NCBI GenBank assembly: GCA_022539475.1
Contig: VCMS01000046.1
Location: 143,609-207,608 of the forward strand
DNA from: Gracilaria domingensis
Taxonomy: Eukaryota > Rhodophyta > Florideophyceae > Gracilariales > Gracilariaceae
Direction of reading: 5' to 3'
Length of the DNA: 64,000 nt
Part shown: one piece after another, positions 11,026 through 20,461 of the stretch
Numbering within the stretch: the first letter of the stretch is position 1
Layout: each line of letters opens with the position of its first letter
Made by a program: the position numbers and the translations under genes
Notes under the pieces: generated by a model
Seen by the model: only the letters and a program-made list of their open reading frames with translations
What the model was told of the DNA's origin: nothing
The model's database searches: none

Positions 11026-11453
11026 GTCAAAAATTACGGAAGCTGCCAATTTTTGCAGTTTTAATACGTGTATATTATTAATTATTGTGTCTCTTTCGTT
11101 TAGCTCTCAGAGCGATCTTTACTGTTTCGGGACTGTGGGAGACATAGGAAAGCAAGCGCTCATAATTCCTGCTTCTCCGCAAAGCAAAATTTTGAGTGTT
11201 CAGTGTGTTCCATGGGAACGTCACTACTCCCAGGGTGGGTGGTGCGGGTGCTCAAAAAGCCGGTACTAGAAGCCAGAGTCTTCGCGTTGGAAAGGCTGAC
11301 GATGATGAACAGCGGGAGGGATAAAAGGTCTGCATATGTCAGGATGTCAGGTCTGCGGCCATAGCAACGTTTCGCGCCTGAAAGATCGTTCTTCCTGCTA
11401 AAACTTTTGTTCCAAATAAATTTTCTTCCTGGGTCATGGAAATTCCAATAATA
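11026..11453. other. segment between the two palindromes
   Basis: About 430 bp with a possible open frame (11024-11269) of no recognisable domain. Taken from centre to centre, the segment begins TATTAT and ends ATAATA, as if both of its ends had been copied outward in inverted orientation. Confidence 0.3.
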
Positions 11454-11500
11454 TCGGAAACCGTTCTCGGATAATATTATTATCCGAGAACGGTTTCCGA
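11454..11500. repeat. perfect 47-bp palindrome (23-bp arms, 1-nt centre)
   Basis: The left arm starts TCGGAAACCGTTCTCGG and ends in ATAATA. The centre T is at 11477 and the exact reverse complement follows. The outer 16 bp differ from the palindrome at 10973-11025, but the core (ATAATANTATTAT) is shared. Confidence 0.9.
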
Positions 11501-13639
11501 AGTTGTTCTCCGGACTCGAGCGCTCTGCAAGACCGCTTTCGTTCGGGAACTATCATTGGTACCAAACGATGCTCAGTGTTGTTTGGCGTGATATCATTGT
11601 CATTAATGTCACCTTCTTCATCCCGCGAGATTTTTTCGATCCTGCAGCGAAGATATTGCGATGATAATGGCGCGCTTAACAAGATAACAGCTCATTAGCA
11701 ATATTATGCTTCGTTTTACACAACTGAGGCGTGTTGAAGTGAACTGTTGGAACGAGCACATTAGCAACAAAACTTCTATTCAGTTAAAAAGGGAGCACTT
11801 TGCGGGGCGCCAATTTTAGCGCAAACCGGCAATGTCAACGCAGCATCACTTTTTGTCGGTGCTACTGACTTGAACCATCTCCACAACAACTTATACATCG
11901 AGACGGTCTGTAGCGTCAATCTACGGTCCTGTGTAGAAGCAGCACACAGCAAAACGGTGGCAACTTATTCACGAGGGGAAATACTCTTTCCCGACAATGT
12001 CTTGTGCCCACAACGCCAGGCAAACACGGCCTCTTGTGTGCCTCGCGTCGTAGACGTGGCGCTTTTGCTTCAGCCAGCGCTGTCAGCAGTGGCGAGCAAA
12101 ACTTTATCTGAGAAAACAAATCTTCGGAAAACCGCATCTTTCTGATCTCTATTTCTTTAGTGCTGTTTTCTGGTGTAACTTTTAAGACATAAAGTGGAAA
12201 CTGCGCGTTCTTCTGGCCTGGACAAAAAAACCAACAGATGTCGTCTTATCAAATATGTTTATATCTGTCATTTGTGGGCCTCAATAGGTCTCCAGTTCCC
12301 CCAAAGTGCCAGCTCATGGCTGACGGCATGGGTCACTTGTTGCATATCGATACGTGTCTTGCGAAAAGTTCAGAAAACTTTTGATTATCATCATCACTCA
12401 CTTTGCTGCAATTGTCAAGCCACTCGCATTGGATATAAAAGCCTTGGCATCTAGCCAGAATGTAATTTTGTGAACAAGTGATTGCTACACATCCACACAC
12501 TCATTTAGACCTTCTCTAAACTCTTTCAAAAGCGTCTAAGCATGACCCTTTATGACATTCTCTTCTCTCGCAACCCAAACTTTCGTTGCAACACATATGC
12601 ACGGCCATTGCGCCCAATCCTCAGACGCCACAAGGTGCAACTTCAAAACCATTGCCGCTTTGGCGGCGAGTAACTTTTTCAGATTATCCAATTATTCGAC
12701 CATGGTTCTACCGTACATATCACCATTCACAGACTAAGCAAAGAGTGTATTTGAAATGGAGATTAGAATGGAGTCAGGATCGTGAAAACCGTAAGTGCCG
12801 AAGATTTCACAAGAATTACTCCAGACGAAATCGAGATTTTGGAAACGAACAAGAAGAATTCATGGAGCTCTTCTCTCTCTGCATTTCCGTTGAAAGAAAA
12901 TAAGAAGCAATAGAGCCAGAAGACTGGGCTATCTTGTGTTTGAATGTTATGAATTGTTTCGAGAAAGCATTTGAGATTCTGTTTGTGGTTCTTCTTTTTG
13001 CACTCCCTTAAACGAAAAATGGGCCACAGAAGAGCTTTTGAACAAATACGTACACTTTTATCGAGTTTTCGCCCTTCGACAGAATTGTCTTGATGCTCAT
13101 CGAGAGTTCCATTGGTGGAAACGTTGGCCTAATCTGTTTGATCGCTTTATCTCTATCATGAACATCTGCCACATCTCCTGAAAGTATCTTCGTGACATCA
13201 ATACGGTTTTTGAAAAGTAAAACAACTTTGATGCGAATCACAGTAGTCGGAGAATGCAGAATGAAGTAAGCTTGGGCTCGTACGCCTTCGAATGTGTTCA
13301 TGAATTACATTGGCATCTTTATGTGCAGGGAACAAAAAGTGACAACGTAAGAACTGTTGGTTGACGGCAACTGTAGGTAAATGTTGTCGTGGTTAAGTGG
13401 AACTCTTCTACTCTTATCCAGAGTTTGTTTGCCACCGCCGACTGCCGAAGCCGCCACCGCTTAAATACATCTCAAAATGAACGCGTCGAAGAACTGAAAT
13501 TCATTTGAAGCTACGCCCATGTCGTTCGATCGATAGAGATGTATATACCTTCGTACAAAGCGTAACCTAGGTGATTCAGAGCGTTCCTTAGATCTACACG
13601 TGTCATATCGCACATGCGCCTTTAGGAACCATGCAGTCA
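11501..13639. other. intergenic DNA, no supported gene
   Basis: Several ORFs of 60-105 codons occur on both strands (for example 11434-11682 minus, 12586-12903 plus, 13008-13301 minus). The minus-strand one at 13008-13301 has protein-like composition (97 codons) but no domain I know. I make no gene call. Confidence 0.35.
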
Positions 13640-13723
13640 CTGCACACTCGCTGTGCCGGCAGTGCTGCACAACGATTGGTGCCATGGCACCAATCGTTGC
13701 GTAGAAATGGCGGCATAGCGAGT
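13640..13723. repeat. long hairpin with a perfect 30-bp palindromic tip
   Basis: The inner part, 13670-13699, is an exact palindrome (CAACGATTGGTGCCATGGCA and its completion). Outside a mismatched bulge the stem resumes: CACTCGCTGTGCCG on the left pairs with CGGCATAGCGAGTG on the right with one G:T. Arms are about 42 nt each with roughly 75% pairing. It could be a small-RNA precursor or a foldback scar. Confidence 0.6.
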
Positions 13724-14829
13724 GCGGAGAAGCGTGACAAGTGGACAACGGGAACAGAAAAATCAAACTCATGATAGAAAAGCCTTTGTTTCGCGCAACT
13801 CGTTGACGAGCCACGTTGGACGAGCCACGTTGCGGCTCCTTCGGCTTAGGTACGTTTACCAGTTGGAACTCCTCGTCGTCGCGAGGCGCTGTGAAAGATG
13901 CGAAAAAGAAGCTTGTGTTGCCCATCCGACAGCTTGGTGAGCTTGCTTCAGCGCTGTAGTGCTACAGGTAGCATCGAGAAATAGTTTCCAACCATGGTGT
14001 ACACATCGTCAAGAGTAACAGAGTACAATGTCATGTTTTCAGAAAATTGGTACTTTACTTACAACCTGCTCTGTCCACCTTGCTGCGCACCCTCCGGCTG
14101 CTCAGCGTCCACGGGCTCTCAGTCGAATCGACGCGTAGCCTCAATCTAGTACGATGGTGTGCGACGGCGTTTCTACTGCGAAGCCTTCCAGCAACGACGT
14201 TTCCATCGGGTGACATTGTACCGGTTTCCGAAGGGGCATCTTTGGGCGTCCCGAGGGAGACGAAACACCGAGCCTGCTACTGTACGGGAGTCCATTCGTT
14301 CCGCAGGATGCACTCCGTTCTGATGAGGTGCGTTCCCGGAGCAGAGAAGCTCTGGCTCAGAGAAGCTCTGGCTCAGTGAGCGCCCGCCGAACAAAGTTGC
14401 TGCAAAGAAGCTGACGTGCTGCGCCACAAAGGCCACGTGGCACTCATCACTCCATTCCAAGGCGCGGGACAAATCTGTAGCACACATGAGCAGCACGGCG
14501 CACGTGCGTTGGCTGGGCTAGATACATCGCTGGCCGCGGAGTGCTTCCGAAGTCGTCCCGACGTTGGCCCATGAAGCGTACGTCGATCGTGCTGACATGC
14601 CGAGAATGGAGCTCTTTAAGCTCTAGAGCTCTGCGCAGGCTCGTTAGAGTTATCCTAAGGATACCGACGGTTCCGGCACGAAACGGAGGTGCAGCGCAAA
14701 CGCAGCCTTCGGTACTGTACCTGTACTGTTGTACACCTAGAAGGCTATCCATACCCTTGGTACGCTGAAAACTTGTTCTTGTTGGAAAGAAAAGCTGTCG
14801 TGTACACGTGCACACTTTGTTGGCGCTGT
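13724..14829. other. intergenic DNA downstream of the methyltransferase
   Basis: No supported gene. A 16-bp unit (AGAGAAGCTCTGGCTC) is repeated twice in tandem at about 14344-14375. Overlapping ORFs on both strands have no domain. Confidence 0.35.
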
Positions 14830-15861
14830 TCATAAATCGGCATTTCCAAAGCGCACGTCATTTCGCACGAACACAGCGTCATTCCCGAGAAAGTTGTCGC
14901 GCACCACCGACATTTTGCGCTCGTTTACGCGCAGTCGCACGTACCCCAGCTGCGCCAAGAGCAAACTCACGTTGGCGAACACGGGCGTGAGCTCCACGCT
15001 CAGCACGTCGATCCTCACCCGGCTCCAATCAATGCCCTTGAGCACGTGCATCTCGTGCCCCTCCACGTCGAGGCTCATGTAGTCCACATGCGTGATCGAC
15101 GCGCGGTCGAGCATCTTCTGCACCGTCGTGCAGCGCTGTTCCACCATGTCCCCGTCAGACAGGTTGCCATGCTTGTACGAGTCGCCCACTATGCCTCCAA
15201 TCTTGTGCAGCATGTGAAACGTGACCACTTCGCCCTCCGTATCGCCCGCGCACGTCGGCGCAAGCATGCACGACCTCTCCCGGAAGATCGGCTCGAAGTA
15301 CATCGGATTCGCCTCCACGCACACCCCCTTCCATCCCAAGCATTCGTCCATGAAGTACGTGTTCGAGAGGCGCACTGGGTCATTCGCCGCCACGTCGAGA
15401 TACACCCCTTGTCGGTTCAGTCGATTGAAATGCTTCACGTACACGTAAGAATCCTGCATAAACTGCGAGAACAGTTTGATTTCATTCATGTGGTACGATT
15501 TGTAGTCCCGCGGCACCGTGCAGCTGCCGTTCTGTTCGTACGGACCGCACAGGTAGCCGTTGCGGGCCAGCTCTTTGAACAACGGCTTGCACACTTCAGA
15601 AGGTACTTTTCTCACCCAGTCGTTCCCTCCATTTGGTGTGTCTGCGTTCCACTCGGCCCCGCTTCGACCTGGCACGCGTTCCAGAGCAGCTTCCACTGGG
15701 CGCCGTGGCACTGTGAGTTTGTGCTCTATGGTTATGGTGGGTCGCAGTATGACGACAAAAGAGAGAAGCGCCAAAATGGCCGAAAGCAGTGCCAATGTAG
15801 GCGTACACGCGACTCGGATATGACGCCAGTCGGTAGACTTTGCTTTCACGTTTTGTGTCAT
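14830..15861 (-). CDS. FkbM-family methyltransferase (Methyltransf_21), type II membrane protein
   Basis: SAM-dependent methyltransferase of the FkbM class, usually acting on O-groups of glycans or small molecules. I place the start at 15861 (MTQNVKAKSTDW), giving 343 residues, because it leaves a short cytosolic tail ahead of one membrane helix (residues about 20-41). The upstream ATG at 15948 would add 29 residues. The lumenal catalytic part has the family's SAM-binding block at 152-187 (GVYLDVAANDPVRLSNTYF, then GWKGVCVEANP) and the YMSLDVEGHEMHVLKGIDW block at 261-281. No intron or break. The topology suggests the Golgi, and methylation of secreted polysaccharide is a reasonable but unproven role in a seaweed. 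It has no operon-like neighbours. Confidence 0.85.
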   Translation of the reverse strand: MTQNVKAKSTDWRHIRVACTPTLALLSAILALLSFVVILRPTITIEHKLTVPRRPVEAALERVPGRSGAEWNADTPNGGNDWVRKVPSEVCKPLFKELARNGYLCGPYEQNGSCTVPRDYKSYHMNEIKLFSQFMQDSYVYVKHFNRLNRQGVYLDVAANDPVRLSNTYFMDECLGWKGVCVEANPMYFEPIFRERSCMLAPTCAGDTEGEVVTFHMLHKIGGIVGDSYKHGNLSDGDMVEQRCTTVQKMLDRASITHVDYMSLDVEGHEMHVLKGIDWSRVRIDVLSVELTPVFANVSLLLAQLGYVRLRVNERKMSVVRDNFLGNDAVFVRNDVRFGNADL

Positions 15862-16019
15862 GGTGCTCAAACGTATTGCTTTCAACAGGAAGGGAGCACG
15901 CAAGAAGTGCAGTGACCGCAGATTATCGCTTGCCAATAATTGTAGCAAATAGTATTACTTTCCAGGAAGCAGCAGTGATGCGTTGCAGATTGCTCTCGTG
16001 CGAGAGGAGGCCGTAGGAG

Positions 16020-16325
16020 GTGATGGCAAAGCGAAAGCAGAGGACAAGCAATTCACCCAACGCAAGAGGCGGATTAGGTCTGCACTACTTTTCCTTCGCA
16101 ACATGCCAGGAAGCCGTTGAATGCTGGGATCGTGATGCGTACAGAAGCATAGTGTACGGTCCTGAGTCAGAACTCCTGACTAAGTTCTCCAGTGTTAGCG
16201 AAAGGCTACTTTACGAGGTACGTGTAGACCTTTACAAAAGCTGCGTTCTTTTGGCTTACACAGCTTCCTACAACGGCAGAAACGTATACGTCTCCACCAC
16301 TCATGCTAGGGATCAGCGTAAGTAG
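16020..16325 (+). CDS. possible small protein, unrecognised
   Basis: A 101-codon open frame starting MMAKRKQRTSNSPNARGGLG, basic at first and then a globular-looking part (YFSFATCQEAVECWDRDAYR, later LYEVRVDLYKSCVLLAYTAS). The composition looks protein-like but I know no family. The frame ends 143 bp before an LTR-like repeat. It could be a host gene or a transposon remnant. Confidence 0.25.
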   Translation: MMAKRKQRTSNSPNARGGLGLHYFSFATCQEAVECWDRDAYRSIVYGPESELLTKFSSVSERLLYEVRVDLYKSCVLLAYTASYNGRNVYVSTTHARDQRK

Positions 16326-16467
16326 AAACATCCACCTTCGGCATTCACTCGAGAGCGTGTGGAGTTTAGTTGCATGCGTCCGCAGTGCGTTCGCATGCAG
16401 CTAAACTGCGAACTTCGCACACGTCTAATGGCTATCCCCAAGGCAGGGCTACCCCTGGTATTGTATT

Positions 16468-16703
16468 TGCAACACAATGAGGTTGGATGAAGTCTGGCCT
16501 TCTCCGATGGAGGGGAAGCCCGGCTGACGCTCTCTTTATAGTAGCTATAGTTGTGTATCTAGCAGTCAAACTAAACTACAAGCTCTAGAGGACATGTCAT
16601 CGCAGAGTGACCTACCCCTGGTACTGTCTCCTAGAGCGTGAGCTACAAGCCGATCACAGTGATCAGGCGTGATATTGGCTTGTAGCTCTACGTCTGTGTT
16701 ATA
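16468..16703. repeat. small LTR-like repeat, diverged copy
   Basis: Shares blocks with the 215-bp element at 62444-62658: GTCTGGCCTTC-x-CGATGGAGGGGAAG near the start, GTGATCAGGCGTGA in the middle and TGTGTTA at the end. Both copies contain an inverted pair (GCTACAAGCC...GGCTTGTAG) that would fold into a hairpin. Ends are TGCAACAC and GTGTTATA here, worn relative to the other copy, and no target duplication is seen. Confidence 0.5.
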
Positions 16704-18934
16704 CTAAGCTAGTACTACTAGTTGCTACTCTGTGGCTGAACCATTGTTTTGTGTAACAAAGTGAGTAGCTACTTTTAAGCCAAATTCTCTTTATTGATTC
16801 ATCATTTTACAAGCTATGCGTCGCATCGACTCTTCACGTCAGCACCTGCATGATGCGGTATCAATAAATAAAGAGGTATGATCGCGCTCGCTCGTTCCCA
16901 GCGGAGGGTACCGACGGTACCAGGGCAGAGCTGTTGGATGAGAGCGTCTTGATCGATGTTTTGCAAAGAAAGCAGTAATAGATACCGTTGGTACGTGCCG
17001 TCTGAACAGGAAGTACCAACTGACCACAGCGCATTCAACGTGTTCCGCGACGCCACGGTGGCCTCGTTGACAGCTCCATCATTCTCATGAGTCATTCTCA
17101 TGACTGCGCGACGGCGCCCCGCGCTCGGGAGTCCCGAGCGCGCAGTGCGCCGTCAAACGGCACTGACCATCTTCGCGCGCACCTTCCTCTCATGTGTTCG
17201 ACGCCCCGCTGGCGCCATCCCGACCACCGCTCCGGCACGCACCGCGCCTAGCCGCCGCCCCACCGGCTAAACTTTCCAGGTATTCCGGCGGGGGCATCCG
17301 CCCGTCGTCGATCTCTCTGCGCCTCACACGCCACCGCCACGCCGCCGATACGCCGAAATCGCCTTCCGAGACCCTGGCGCACCCGCACCCAGCCCATCTG
17401 CGTCTACGCCTTTGTCAGGTCGCCCTGATTGATGTGCTGTTGTGCTTCGCGGTACTGTTTTCGTCAGCGCCTACGGCGGAGAGTCCTGCACATGTGTGGT
17501 TCGCGCAGCTTTTGGGCTTGCGTCCGCGCCATTCGATTCGGTCAGATCGATGTGTTTGGGGCGTTATGTGTGGATGCGGCTTGATGTGAAGCGTTTGCCA
17601 ACGGACGCGCAGCAAGGCGTGGTCGTTGCTGGCCGTCTTCGATTCAACCTTTCTCATGTCTGTTTCTTTCACGTCGCGAAGAGAGTTTTCGTGGCGCTGG
17701 ACTAGTCTTATCGGACCAATGTTGTCTTCTTCTACGCGTCGATCGTTATCACTTGCATGCGAGACTGTTCCGCATTGGATGGAACCGTGAGGCACTTGAA
17801 CGCATTTCCCGAGGAGATTGGCATCTCCGCACTCATGCCAGCACTTTGTTACCCAGCAAGACCGTTCAGCGCTTTCGGAGTTTACCCGGTTTTGTGAACG
17901 TTCAACGTCGATCAAATCTTCTGCGTGATCGCCCGCGGTTCCACTCGATACACGTCAAGGCACGAGGATCGATCTATTTTGTGTTACCAACGCGTTCGAC
18001 TGTGTCGGTCCCGGAAGCATCTACTGGTTCTATGCGCGTCAGGGCCATTGATCTGGGTGGTATGCTTCACAAATTTCCACTGCGTGGCACTGCCGCTCGA
18101 TTCGAAGATGCTCTGAAATGTCATTGGCATCACCATCGCATGGGCAGCACCGTTTTTCATCTTGATCGCGCTGTATTTGAGAAGAGTGGTGTGCGACACA
18201 CGGTCTGGGCTAGGGGTTCGGCATAGAGTCGGTCGGGTGGGCGTGCTATTCTATCGGCGTTTGTACGATGTTACCGGCACAAGCGCCGTCACGCTGGACC
18301 TTGCTGCGGCTGTTACGGCGGGCTCTTCCAGTACCACTGGGATTAGTAAGACGGGGGGTCGGCGCTTTGGGCTCCGCTGCCGGGATGGCGATGGGAGACA
18401 GCTGCTGACGATAGATAAACTTTTTCGGCGGCGAGGCTGCGAATCTTGCGGACAACGTACGACTTGCGTATCCCGAAAAGTTTGGAGCAGAAGAGAGCCC
18501 AAGAGTTGTATGCGGCGAAAAGAACATTTGAGTGTTTACGAGGGTAGGAGACGTCCACTAAGATATTCGCGAACAACGAAAGTCGAACGTTAGGGAAGAG
18601 CGCGCTCCGTCTTCTGATAAAGTTTATCACAACTGGTTTCTCAAGTTGTCGCCAAGGTGATGAGCACGGCGAGAGTATTGAGCTCCAGCTGTACAAATTG
18701 AAGCCCTGTGCCCAACATGATTACGGGTGCTGGCGATGCCTCTCAGAGATCATCATTTGCGCCGAGCGCCCGTGCCAACACATCCTACCAATCTAGATTG
18801 ACGAACACGTTCTGATCATAGCGAGAGCAGCGTCGTTCTTTATTCATCAACATGAGTGCCAGGAAAGCGATCCCGTTTGCATTGAAGATCAAGGCTGCGT
18901 GAGGGAAGCTCTCTCGGAGAACCATGGATGAAAA
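16704..18934. other. intergenic DNA, no supported gene
   Basis: Overlapping ORFs on both strands between 17.2 and 18.6 kb, including two minus-strand ones at 17415-17915 and 17984-18199, show no domain. An imperfect hairpin just upstream (about 16350-16425, TTTAGTTGCATGCG against CGCATGCAGCTAAA) is the other structural feature nearby. Confidence 0.35.
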
Positions 18935-20461
18935 CTAATGGCGCAGACACCTCGTACAAAACTCTGGCACCTTTCCTGCGTATAGATCACTCACATGTTT
19001 GAATGCCGCCGCGCCGACTCCAGTCGTCAGCCGGCTTCCAGCTGGCACGGAAGGCTCGAAGTGCACCCCCGAAGTTAGTCTTGAGAATCCGCAGCTATCG
19101 CTCGCAGCTTTGAGACTCTCGAACGATAGAGTTATATTGCTCGTGATCGGGCTCAAGGCCACCCCTTGCGGTAGATTCAGCTCGAACTTGGGAATAGATC
19201 CACCCTCATTGATGTCAGGAGAGCTCAACGCCATCTGAAGGTGTTCCAGCGAAGCCGTGCAAATTGCTGCTGACCCAGACGGATATTCCGAATGCGGTTG
19301 CGTTCTAAGAACCGGTTCCCACTCCTCAGCTGAGACAACACCAACGCCTTTTCCGACCCCTTTGAAAGCCGTCACTTTCCTTCCCTTCAGAAGTCTTCGA
19401 ATCAAAGTCTGTGGGCGAACATAGTCATGGCGTCTTTTCTCTTTCCAAGCGAGGAGAACTGCGTCGTGCTGAGCCATCATCTCTCCAAGGAACAACCTGG
19501 AAAGCGCTACAGGCGTCAAATTCAATTGCCTTCCATAGAAAGGAATGAAGGAACCCAAGGAGAAGAACTTATTCTCCCACCAATAGGCCAGTGCAAGTTG
19601 TTCCTCTGTAACGGATCTCGACAAAGAAAACAGATCCGTGATGAACTTGTTCACTTTTCGGAGATCCCTTTTGCCGATCTTCTTCTTCCGATTGGGGGTG
19701 TCGTAAACAGGTGGAACTCTGCGGGATTCGAACTCCCGTTCTCCAATCACAAGCGGTTTTCCGAGTACTCCGAGGTGAGGCGCAACGTGCACCTGTGTGG
19801 CAAACCTGCCACGGAAGTCAGACTGGTGAGTCAGTGGTTGCCATCGAAGTGGTTTGAATAGCTTACTAGGAGACAAGTTTGCTGGATTTTGTGGCTCGTA
19901 ACCAGTGACATCTTCGAACGGTGCGAGGTAATCATTCCTTGACAGATCTCCTAAAGAGTTCCAACCATCTTTGGTAAAGTATTCTACCAGGTCCTTCGAT
20001 ACGACGTTTGCCCAGCCCACTTCAGTATCAGTGTCGGTCGAATTGTCGAATGGGTTAATGTCAAAACGCTGGAGAAAGGCGGCGTATGGGGGAATCTCCT
20101 GAGGGAACTCTGGCTCGATCAAACGGAAAAAGATTTGACGTTCGATGATAGCCAGAGAAAGCGGTGATGAGCAGAAGCGAGAAGGTATGGAGTGGCGAAC
20201 ACCCAGGAACGATAACGCGACGGGATGACAAGCCGATGTATATTCATGAATGGCGACAACGAATAACAGTGCGTATCGAACAGCGATCGGTGTTTCCATG
20301 CGCAAGATTTCATTCGGAAATAGGACAGTGACAAGCTCATTGAAGATTGTCAAGGGAATGGTGAGCTCCTCAGCAATCTGTTCGGGTGGTAGATTGCTCT
20401 GCGATCTGGCCGCGGACAGAAGTACAAGGAATACGAAGAATGAGATGAAAAGTTGCTTCAT
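18935..20461 (-). CDS. vanadium-haloperoxidase-like secreted protein (PAP2 superfamily), acid-base His replaced by Ser
   Basis: I place the start at 20461, giving a 508-residue protein with a clear signal peptide (MKQLFISFFVFLVLLSAARS). The upstream ATG at 20527 would put 22 polar residues before it. The C-terminal half fits the vanadate-binding fold: K342 and R349 in WKEKRRHDYVRP (7 apart, like K353/R360 of fungal chloroperoxidase), a PHSEYPSGS block at 389-397 (like P-x-YPSGH), and R461-x5-H467 in SRLTSGVHF (like R490/H496). The residue matching H404, the general acid-base, is Ser397, encoded TCA. Vanadium haloperoxidases oxidise halides with peroxide and are abundant in red seaweeds. This copy may have altered chemistry or none. 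The frame is uninterrupted and intronless, so it does not look like a decaying gene. The family call is from motifs only. Confidence 0.75.
   Translation of the reverse strand: MKQLFISFFVFLVLLSAARSQSNLPPEQIAEELTIPLTIFNELVTVLFPNEILRMETPIAVRYALLFVVAIHEYTSACHPVALSFLGVRHSIPSRFCSSPLSLAIIERQIFFRLIEPEFPQEIPPYAAFLQRFDINPFDNSTDTDTEVGWANVVSKDLVEYFTKDGWNSLGDLSRNDYLAPFEDVTGYEPQNPANLSPSKLFKPLRWQPLTHQSDFRGRFATQVHVAPHLGVLGKPLVIGEREFESRRVPPVYDTPNRKKKIGKRDLRKVNKFITDLFSLSRSVTEEQLALAYWWENKFFSLGSFIPFYGRQLNLTPVALSRLFLGEMMAQHDAVLLAWKEKRRHDYVRPQTLIRRLLKGRKVTAFKGVGKGVGVVSAEEWEPVLRTQPHSEYPSGSAAICTASLEHLQMALSSPDINEGGSIPKFELNLPQGVALSPITSNITLSFESLKAASDSCGFSRLTSGVHFEPSVPAGSRLTTGVGAAAFKHVSDLYAGKVPEFCTRCLRH

Noticed and set aside
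15046-15915. A 289-codon plus-strand ORF
   Set aside because: It is the complement of the FkbM methyltransferase. The minus-strand protein has clear motifs; the plus-strand one is His/Arg-rich shadow sequence.
19720-19750. GGATTCGAACTCCCG, looks like a tRNA T-arm complement
   Set aside because: It lies inside the haloperoxidase-like coding sequence and no cloverleaf can be drawn around it.
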